In this document: in pieces, positions 56,340-64,000 of the stretch
How positions within the stretch are numbered: position 1 is the first letter of the stretch
How the letters are laid out: the number at the start of each line of letters is the position of its first letter
Source of the DNA: Ligustrum vulgare
Taxonomy: Eukaryota; Streptophyta; Magnoliopsida; Lamiales; Oleaceae
NCBI GenBank assembly: GCA_963555705.1
Contig: OY743168.1
Location: 22,016,139-22,080,138 of the forward strand
Length of the DNA: 64,000 nt
Direction of reading: 5' to 3'
Notes under the pieces: generated by a model
What the model was told of the DNA's origin: nothing
Seen by the model: the letters and a program-made list of their open reading frames with translations, nothing else
Databases searched by the model: none
Made by a program: the position numbers and the translations under genes

Positions 56340-58300
56340 TAATGAGACAACGTTGTTTTGGTAGGATGTGATTCAACGGTTATGTTGTAGCTTATGTTAA
56401 TAAATAATAAGCCAAGTCCATGCTAAGTAATGATTTCAAGCTTTTATAATAAGTTGAGCTCATATTATGTAAGAATAAGTAGAGGTTATGTTAACAAATG
56501 AGCTTTGGTTTATGCTGGCAAGAATTAAGCACGAGCTTATGTCAAGTAATGAGCTCGATCTTTTGTTAAGCAAGAATAAGCCGAGCTTATATCAAGGAAT
56601 AAGCTTGGACTTATGTGAGCGAGAGTAAAGCATGAACTTATGTTAAGTAATGAGCTCGAGCATATGTTAGCAAGAATTAAGCATGAGTTTATGTTATGTA
56701 ATAAACCCGAGCATTATGTAGAATGTAAATATGCCCGAGCATGTAAAGTAATAAACCTAAGCTTATGCAGATCCGGGGACTTCATTGATTTGATTACTTG
56801 ACTGCTTGAGAATGACCATGTGTACTTGCATAAGAAATTATCTAATTGTTTGCTCGTGGTTAAGGCTTTAAGCCCTTGAGCGTAGGCAAGAAACAATTTT
56901 GCTAGGTAGTGTCATTAATAACTTGTGAAGGACGTGCTTTGTGACTTACCTTGTAAATTATTTTTACAAAGGAAAGGTCAAGCCCTTGACATCGTATTTT
57001 TTTAGAAAATGATTCGTAAAGGTCGCTATGCCCGACCTTGTAAATTATTTTTACAAAGAAGGGGCCAAGCCCTTGACTTTGTGATTTTTAGGAATTTATT
57101 TGTAAGGTCTGGCATTGTGGCCGACCTTGTAAATAATTTACACAAAGAAGTGATCAAGTCCTCGGCTTCGTGTAGTTTTAAGGGAATGGTTAGTCAGGTC
57201 GGGCATTTAAGCTGACCTTGTAAACCTTTTGCACAAAGAAGGGTCAAACCCTTGACTTTGCGTAATTTAAGGAAACAGGTCGGGCAGGTAGGCCGACCTT
57301 ATAGACTTTTTGTACAAAGAAGGGATCAAACCCTTGACTTTGTGTAAAAAAGAGATAGTTTGATAGGTCGGGCATATAGGCCGACCTTATAAACTCTTTG
57401 TAGGGAAGCAATCTGTGAGGCGTGGTATTATGGTTGATCTAGTAAATTATTCGTGCGGGAATAATTTGTCAGGTCGGACATTTTGGTTGACCTTATAATT
57501 TATTTATGAGGCAATAATTTGTAACGTCTTGCCATATGAGACATTGTAAATTATTTGCGAGGAAATAATTTGTAACGTATTCCATATGAGACATTGTAAA
57601 TTATTCGCGAGGAAATAATTTGTAACGTCTTGCCATATGAGACATTGTAAATTATTTGTAAGGAAATAATTTGTAACGTCTTGCCATATGAGACATTGTA
57701 AATTATTTGCGAGGAAATAATTTGTAACGCCTTGCCATATGAGACATTGTAAATTATTTGTAAGGAAATAATTTGTAACGCATTGCCATATGAGACATTG
57801 TAAATTATTTGACCTTGTGTTTTTGGGAGGTAATTTGTAAAGTTATGCTTTGTGGTCAGCCTTATAAACCATTCTCGATGTGATTGTATGGTAGGCCTAG
57901 TTGTTTTCGTTCGATGACTGGAGGGCATAGAAGCTAACCTTAGATTGACGAGGGATTATGGCTTGCATTGATAATAGAGCTTATTGATATGTTTAAGTAA
58001 GGAATAAGTCGAGATTATGTTAAGTAATAATCTTTAACTTATGTTGAGAAGCAATAAGCCGAGATTATGTTAAGTAATAACCTCTAACTTATGTTGAGAA
58101 GCAATAAGCCGAGCTCGTGTTAAGAAATAATGAGCTTGTTATTGCGGGAGTTATAGGTCAAGCTCATGTTAGCACATAAGCCCGAGCTGGTGTTAGAAAA
58201 TAATAGGTCGAGCTCATGTTGAAGTAATGAGCTCAAGTCAACGTTAAGGAATGGTAAGCCAAGCTTATGTTGAGTAATAAGCCCAAACTTGTTTTAGCGG
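56340..58300. repeat. Complex minisatellite arrays inside the LARD-like element
   Basis: Three kinds occur in sequence. At 56390-56760 and again at 57990-58300 there are degenerate 40-55-bp units around ATAAGCCGAGCTTATGTTAAG. At 56930-57480 there are about six 85-90-bp units around GTCGGGCAT...GCCGACCTTGTAAA and CAAGCCCTTGACTTTG. At 57501-57811 there are about six 51-bp units. All lie toward the 3' LTR. Confidence 0.8.
57501..57811. repeat. 51-bp tandem array
   Basis: About six copies of a unit with GGAAATAATTTGTAACG, CTTGCCATATGAGACATTG and TAAATTATT, nearly identical to each other. The minus-strand ORF with repeated QIIYNVSYGK is a by-product. Confidence 0.92.
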
Positions 58301-60840
58301 GAATTTAATTGATTCGAAGCAAACCTTTTTTTTCAATTAATATAATTAGCTACTGAAAAAGATTGGAGCGTTTTAATCAATGTAGATTGTACCCAGGAAG
58401 GTCATACTAAAATATTTTAAGTGTTTCTATTGATGATCACATAGAAATATGATGTTTTACATAATTGGTCACTGCGTGAATTACTTTATAATTTGCTACT
58501 TAAATCAGCTAATTCTCAAGTTATATAAACTTTAGATCACAAAAAAAAATAAAAAATAACATGAATCATCATTTGAATGGATCAAATAACTTCAAATTCA
58601 GCAAGAAATTTGAGTTTAACTTGGGTATTATTGATCAGATCATACTTGAGGTTGTGTAAATAATGAGACCAAAATTACAATCGGATTTCATCAATTAAAT
58701 TAGCATATTAATAGATTATGAGGCTTTCACGATTTTCGTAAAGATCAATAATTAATTGATTGTAATCCTTAGGCATATTGCTCATAGATTATAATTGTTT
58801 TGCCAGAATTGTACCGAGAACTTTCCATTTTGAGTCTTGGTCGTAACTTTTGGTTTGTTATGAGAAATAGCGGAACCCATAATCATCTAATGATCAGAAA
58901 GTATATTTCTTGAATTCACATATCACAAGCTATTACAGATTTAATAAACTAGTCTCAACTTATCGAATAGATTATTAATTTGGGCAAAGATAATTAATCC
59001 TATTTAGAGTTTACTAGCTCTTTATTAGCAGTAATCACAAATAATATGGGATTGCAAAATTTTTGAGCTCTAACACATGATCAACATTATGCAAGGATTA
59101 TTGAATTAATAAAGAGTGTTAGTGTACACCTTGTTTTTGCACTTCCAAGGGCAGATCCCGAAATGACCAAGGACCTGAAGAAATCCATGCTTAGCATTAA
59201 CCGGTATATGTGTTGGTGGCTTTGATCAAAAGGCTTAGCAATTACAACTGAAGGACCATATTGCACCATAATTGATAGGAGATCCGGTTGATACGTTTTA
59301 TCCAAATCTCGCATGGGGGACATAAATTGAAGTTAGATTCAGGTTACTACAACTTTATCACAACCAATAAAATGTCAAGTAACTAGTGATATGGTATTAA
59401 AAGCTTTCCATTCTTCAATGGGAGCAAATGAATCCCACAAATGAAATCATCTCAATGTCTCCCTCTACAATTAATGCCAACAAGGAAGAAATAACAAAAC
59501 GTAGTGACTAGAGGTTCAGCTAAGTAAGTCTCAAGTGCAAACAAATTTTCTGCTCGTTGAATCAATTTGGAGCAGCTGAAGTGGAAGAACTACCTTTGCT
59601 GTAAATAAATTGAGTGCAAACTCCAAGGAAGCAAATGGACATAACGAAATTTTAGCGATTTAACCCATTGATTAGCTCGAGGGAATCATGGGATAGACAA
59701 ATATTTGATAATCAACTTTTAACCACTTCTCCAAGAAATATAAAAAGGTCATAAAATGATATAACTAACTAAATCGTTTTGAATTTTCAAAGCAGACATG
59801 TCATATCCATGATGCTTTTATCCACAAGTTTTTGCATATTAAATCCACAGTCTCAATTTACCATATAGATGATCAAATTTAGCCCAGATCGGTAACTCAT
59901 ACTTAGAGTTGATCAACTCTTAATCTAATAGTAATATCAGATCACATGGGATGATTAAGGTTAGAGTACACCTGATGTATGTATTTTCTTGAGTAGGTCC
60001 AGAGGTCCAGAAATAACCAAGCATTTAAGGAAATTTTTGCTCCATCAGAGAACTTTTATTTGTGGTGATCATCCTCACTTTGACGACGATTGTTGAGTTA
60101 GGCTGTCAAACTTTGTAATAGCCAACACAAGTAGTCCATTAGACCAAAGGAGAAGAGACATCGAGACAACAATGAGAGAATAAATTTCAGCCCCTAAAAA
60201 GATATAAAGTCCTTTCTTTCTCGTTTTTGCCGTTCTCGGTTGCTTCGGCTGCAGGTTAATGTCACGAGTGTGTCTGCTTCGTTAGCCATTGCTGAGTGTA
60301 TTTCTATTAAATCATTGAACAAGAAAGAATTTAGTTGGCTCATTTCATCAAGCATCTAACATGCCTGACTATAATTCCCTATTTTCATCATATGGAGCTC
60401 GATGTTTCGCTACATTAGGTACATTATTCTAGCCTAAGAATTTTTGTAGCATAGTGATGAAGAGAAAACCCATTAGCCTTGTCCCTGACTTGCAACAGTA
60501 GGAGACGAAGACTTGATGATATCAATGACCAAAAATTACTTCCCTTTCAATTCGATGTAGTATGAGTGGTGATAGGTTATGAACTCTCTGCAATCTTTGG
60601 TGTTGGTCAATCTGTTGGACAATTTTAACATGCCCGGGAGGAGGTGATCAGAAAACATTGCTGAGGTTTTTTAAAGTAGTGGAGAGTGAGCAAAAGATAA
60701 TTGAGTTCAGAGTGAAAAAGGCACAAATAGGACATCAACTCTCCACTATCCTTCACGGATTCTTCTAAGTCCTGATTCTGCGTCTCCACATTTTCACTCT
60801 TCAATCAAATTCGATATTCTAGTGAATATCGATCACATAT
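58301..60840. other. Unassigned interior of the LARD-like element
   Basis: No recognised protein. Two diverged copies of one sequence lie about 850-900 bp apart (near 58960-59200 and 59860-60080; shared ATCACA..ATGGGAT, GTGTACACCT/GAGTACACCT and ACCAAG...AAGAAATC/AAGGAAAT). This suggests a duplicated captured segment of unknown origin. Confidence 0.4.
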
Positions 60841-60845
60841 ACATC

Positions 60846-61047
60846 ATGACTCTGGGTTCTACAGGATCCAGTGTTGTGGTCCCTCGAATTTTTAGATTAC
60901 TGTAGGAACTGGACTGTGGAGAAAAAGGAATTGGAGATGGTACTGCAAGCTATGGAATGGATGATGGAGATGCTAAAGAAAGAGATGGCGACTTCACACA
61001 ACCGCAAGCTGGCACAACCTCCTGAAGGGACTCTATTGGCTTCTTGA
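60846..61047 (+). pseudogene. Captured UEV1/MMS2-type ubiquitin E2 variant fragment
   Basis: The N-terminus reads MTLGSTGSSVVVPRIFRLL, an in-frame TAG (60903-60905), then ELDCGEKGIGDGTASYGMDD. After a frame change the C-terminus reads LKKEMATSHNRKLAQPPEGT and ends at a TGA (61045-61047). Both ends match plant UEV1 (MMS2-like) proteins, which pair with Ubc13 to make Lys63-linked ubiquitin chains. The central E2-fold part, roughly 100 residues, is missing, and the junction lies near 60970. It is in the opposite orientation to the LARD-like element that contains it. A partial, disabled copy, not a gene. Confidence 0.85.
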
Positions 61048-61174
61048 TACTGTATTCCCCTGTGAACGCACTGATGGCACACCCAAACTCCGACGATGTA
61101 CCGGCGGTTTAACTCAAGCTCTGTTTGAAGTTTTTTTTTCTTTCTGTCTTAAAGAGTAGAAGAGAAGGTGTGAG

Positions 61175-61531
61175 ATGGGGTGCACGGTATGGAAGCTAGA
61201 TGACGATGACACTGTGTGGCGATGCAAGGAGCGGCGTCGATTGATGAAGGAAGTAGTGTAAGTCTGGAACCACCTGGCCTTTGCCCACTCCAATCACCGT
61301 CGCTCCCTCTGCATCACTGGTCCCGCCCTCGTCACGTTCGCTTTCGAAAAACTTTTCTACGTTTCTGACCACACTCCACTCCGGTGGTTATCGTGGTTTT
61401 ACAGGGACACTTCCAATGCCCACGGAGATCTCAATGACCTTCATCAGAGGGTTCCCCACAAGGTTACCTTTATCGCGTTTGAGTCTGAGATCCCCGCCAT
61501 GGTTGTGGCCAATATCACGACCATCGTATAA
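61175..61531 (+). pseudogene. Captured DUF630 (N-terminal) protein fragment
   Basis: The frame from the ATG at 61175 reads MGCTVWKLDDDDTVWRCKER, then RRLMKEVV, a TAA, and, still in frame, VWNHLAFAHSNHRRSLCITG and FYVSDHTPL. This is the N-terminal DUF630 module of plant DUF630/DUF632 proteins: a Gly2/Cys3 lipid-anchor start, then the RCKxRRRLMK...R.HLA.AHS.Y.RSL pattern. The conserved YARHHLA stretch has become stop-VWNHLA. Residues after about 70 no longer match and the frame ends at 61531. It lies 128 bp after the UEV fragment in the same orientation. Confidence 0.78.
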
Positions 61532-61757
61532 AGTGGTTCTATAAGAGGGTTGGAAGGACTTCACAGACCAAGAGGAAATTTTTCTATAGGATGCAATTCA
61601 CTGGGAAAATAGGTAGGCGGTAATAATAAGAAGAGCACTAGATCTCCTGTCAATCATCGCTGCTTTTATTCGACCCAAATTGAGATCTTCAATTTTCTGA
61701 ATTTCTTATTTTGGTAGTTGGAAATTGATCTTTAAACAACATGATTTTTTGATCAGA

Positions 61758-61775
61758 TTCCCACAGACGGCGCCA
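61758..61775 (-). other. Primer-binding site of the LARD-like element
   Basis: Minus strand TGGCGCCGTCTGTGGGAA, two bases from the 5' LTR; identical to the site at 6955-6972. Confidence 0.88.
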
Positions 61776-61777
61776 AT

Positions 61778-61997
61778 TGATGCTGTCAAAAATCCTAACC
61801 TTGACGTGGTAGGATCTGATGATACTTGATTGATGGAAAATATCAATGAAATCGCCTTGGATGACCAGCAAAAAAGGCGAGGAGGAATCTCCCCGTCGCC
61901 CCTCCGGTGTCAGAATTAGTTTTCTGTGGTAGAGAAAATATATAATTGGAATATATGAAAAGAATTATGAATGAATAATATGATCAAAAGAAATGTG
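61778..61997 (-). repeat. 5' LTR of the LARD-like element, truncated
   Basis: About 220 bp matching 55022-55240; the rest is missing. The junction with chromovirus sequence has shared AAAAG bases. Confidence 0.82.
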
Positions 61998-62381
61998 AGT
62001 TCTGGCTGGATAGGGTGTCATTCTTGGGGCATGTTGTATCAAGGGAAGGTATTAATGTTGATCCGAGTAAGATTGAGGAAGCTTGGCAATGTCATATAAT
62101 GTTCAAGAAGTTCGTAGTTTTCTCGAATTAGCTGGTTACTACCGGAGATTTGTCGAGGAATTTTCCAAGATTGCCTCACCGTTGACCTTAACTAGAAATG
62201 ATACAAAATTTCAGTGGAGTTCGGATTGTGAAACACGATTGACAAATGTGCCCATTTTAACTATCCCACAAGGAAATGAATGGTTGTTCATATACAGTGA
62301 TGCTTCATTAAAAGGGCTCGGTTGTGTTCTTATGCAATATGACAAAGTGATGGCCTACACTTCTAGGCAACTGAGGGAGTA
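61998..62381 (+). pseudogene. Chromovirus (Del/Tekay-like) RT to RNase H fragment
   Basis: Starts inside [22 protein letters not shown], then after a frame change [20 protein letters not shown] and RNase H start FIYSDASLKGLGCVLMQYDK, YTSRQLRE, ending at a TAA (62379-62381). Motifs match Ty3/gypsy chromoviruses and differ from the Tat-like RT at 54226, so it is not a continuation of that element. Confidence 0.87.
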
Positions 62382-63361
62382 AAGAATTGTAAAATTTAAG
62401 ATTTATTGAGATTGAGAGATTGATATATATAAGATTTTAGTGATTTATTGATGTAGAAATGTTCATGTGATATATATGATAGTTATTATACTGTGATCTT
62501 AAGGAGATTGATATGATTAAATGTTGAGGGCATATGGTATGGTGATAAGTGACATGTCACATGATTACCACAAGTTATGGTGAATAAATAGTTAATGAAT
62601 GTTATGATTGTCCTATGGAAGAATAGTGTGATGATATGTTTGAACTAATTAATCTTATCTTGATCAATGGTTTGTTTATTGTTAAATATGACCTATGGTC
62701 GGGAGACTTCATTTGTTTATGACAAGATAGATGAATTTATTTAAAATTTTGGTGATGTAGTTGTGGTTACTCATTGTTGGTTGTGCATTAAATGGGAGTA
62801 GAGCATATTATCCATTTTGAGACCTCTATGGAATATACATAAATTTGGATTGTTTAAATCTAAGATGATCATTAGTGTAACTTTTACTTATTGTGGAGTT
62901 GTATCTTTGGGTTAAGTAAACTGGATGAGGAATCCTATATGAATCACAAAAGTCTTATTCATTGGTGATAGGTCAATGATTTATTTATAAAATACTTGGT
63001 TAGAGTATTGTTGTTATGATGATTTTGAAAGCATGGATTCTTAAATTAGTACCTTGGCTTTAGTTTTATGATGAGTGTATGATGCTGAATACTTGATTAC
63101 GATATATAAGTATGGGTTACAGGATTTAAGTTTGATCCTCTGATTTTAAAAGAAATGTCATCATGTTCAGAAAGGATTTCGTTTGTGAATCTTTCCAGAA
63201 AGATTATGTCAAAGATTTAGTATTTCTACTGTATACTTTGGTATGGACGTCAAGTTTCACTAATTCTGGATTATAAAGTCTTATTTTGGTCAATCTTCTT
63301 GATTTTAGTTTTAAAAATGTGATCAATCAATATATATATTAAGGTTTAGACGTTACAATAG
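62382..63361. other. AT-rich segment replacing the RNase H/integrase core
   Basis: No coding potential. It stands where the rest of RNase H and most of integrase should be. The end ...GACGTTACA resembles an LTR terminus, but I could not identify a matching TG end or target duplication. Confidence 0.4.
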
Positions 63362-63979
63362 ATCCTATGAAAGGCTGGAAATAGAAAGTTAGTGAATGGA
63401 TTCATAAGTGGGATAATGTCGGTTGATGGTCTCCTACAACAATAGCTATCAAACTTCGATCCGTTTTGAGTACTATACGATAGAAAGTGTAGATCGTCAG
63501 TTCACGAGGGTGAGCTAGGAGAAAGAAATTTATTGGGTCCAGAAATAGTACAACAAACAGCAAAAATTGTTGAGAAGATTCGTCAACGGATGAGAACTGC
63601 ACAGAGTAGACAGAAAAGCCATGCAGACAAAAGAAGGAAATCTTTGGAATTTCGCTGCAGGCTATATGATCCTTTTGAAGGTAGCTCCAATGAAGTGAAT
63701 TATGAGGTTCAGGAAGAAAAGAAGGTTGAGCCTTTTTGTTGGCCCTGTGAGAGGCTAGAAATGATGAGTGACCTAATTTATCTGATTGCGTTGCTACCAA
63801 AACCATCTGGGATACAAAATGTGTTTTACGCCTTATTGTTGAGGAAGTATATTTCAGATTCCACCCATAGCCTCAGTTATGAGTCATTAGATCTTTGTGA
63901 GGATCTGACTTATGAGGAGTCACTTGTGAAAATCCTAATGAAAGTAAATAAGGAACTTAGAAGAAAGAAGATTACGTAA
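63362..63979 (+). pseudogene. Chromovirus integrase C-terminal fragment
   Basis: Degraded NSYQTSIRF...YTIESV near 63445-63490 corresponds to the integrase YNNSYQTSIGMAPYE-type region. Then 63533-63979 reads GPEIVQQTAKIVEKIRQRM, RTAQSRQKSHADKRRKSLEF, and after a damaged middle LRKYISDSTHSLSYESLDL and DLTYEESLVKIL. The usual GDHVFLKVSPMKG segment is scrambled. It runs to the window end, so any 3' LTR lies beyond it. Confidence 0.85.
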
Positions 63980-64000
63980 GTTAAGGTTCTTTGGAGGAAT

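Larger units (their letters stand above)
55022..61997 (-). mobile_element. LARD-like Ty3/gypsy element carrying captured gene fragments
   Basis: About 7 kb on the minus strand. LTR segments beginning TGATACTGTC (55022) and TGATGCTGTC (61778) share at least 210 bp at high identity (AAAAATCCTAACCTTGACGTGG, GAGGAATCTCCCCGTCGCC). A primer-binding site adjoins the 5' LTR and a purine tract adjoins the 3' LTR. The internal 5.9 kb has no gag, protease, RT or integrase; it holds minisatellites and fragments of host genes. The 5' LTR is cut at about 61997, where unrelated chromovirus sequence starts, so no target duplication can be shown. Confidence 0.82.

Noticed and set aside
56340..58300. CRISPR-like array
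   Set aside because: Units are contiguous, degenerate minisatellites without unique spacers, in a plant retroelement.
59087..59323. Minus-strand 78-residue ORF as a gene
   Set aside because: No recognisable family, no splice signals that extend it, and it lies within duplicated element sequence.
54226..62381. One continuous gypsy pol interrupted by the LARD-like element
   Set aside because: RT motifs on the two sides belong to different lineages (Tat-like versus chromovirus) and overlap in domain coverage, so they are not the same gene.

Overview
The window looks like nuclear DNA of a flowering plant, probably a eudicot. It is AT-rich, has GT-AG introns, a plant RPP13-like CC-NB-LRR gene, and nested plant-type LTR retrotransposons, CACTA, Mutator-like, Harbinger/Tourist and Helitron elements. 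I cannot name the species. There are almost no intact host genes. The best host candidates are a small 92-residue membrane-type protein (3966-4244) and a disease-resistance (NLR) gene broken in two places (34844-37997). Everything else recognisable is transposon-derived, a gene remnant, or non-coding.

Layout. 0-5 kb: non-coding DNA, a DUF1985 fragment and the small ORF. 5.0-10.2 kb: a Mutator-like TIR element (9-bp TSD) split by a 4.2-kb LTR retroelement (TSD TAGAT) that carries a broken gag and a minisatellite but no pol. 11.0-15.2 kb: a solo LTR (TSD TTTTA), a second Mutator-like copy, remnant exons of a lysine-rich protein split by a Harbinger-type element, and a tandem duplication. 17.9-24.8 kb: an AT-rich tandem-repeat region into which a 5.2-kb CACTA element (TSD TCG) has inserted. 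That element carries an 11-exon gene with a plant transposase (Transposase_24) domain and an Ulp1-like protease. 25.6-26.6 kb: a second Harbinger-type element. 27.6-34.7 kb: a young Ty1/copia element on the minus strand (497-bp LTRs, TSD CAGAC), with a 1.84-kb solo LTR (TSD ATATC) inserted in its RNase H coding region. 34.8-38.0 kb: the NLR pseudogene. 39.1-42.9 kb: Tourist MITEs and duplicated segments, one MITE interrupted by a Helitron, which itself contains a third Mutator-like copy.

44.0-64.0 kb is a pile-up of Ty3/gypsy remnants. First comes a minus-strand gag-protease element with pol deleted. Next is a plus-strand Tat-like element, interrupted in gag by a 2.16-kb insert (TSD TTTCT) full of inverted tRNA-like repeats. 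A minus-strand, pol-less LARD-like element (55022 to about 61997) follows; it contains minisatellites and two captured host-gene fragments, one from a UEV1/MMS2-type ubiquitin E2 variant and one from a DUF630 protein. Last are chromovirus RT/RNase H and integrase fragments running off the window end.

Nothing here forms a working multi-gene pathway. The window is best read as an insertion history. Several insertions are proven by target-site duplications, by exact restoration of the interrupted reading frame, or by an empty-site paralogue inside the window.
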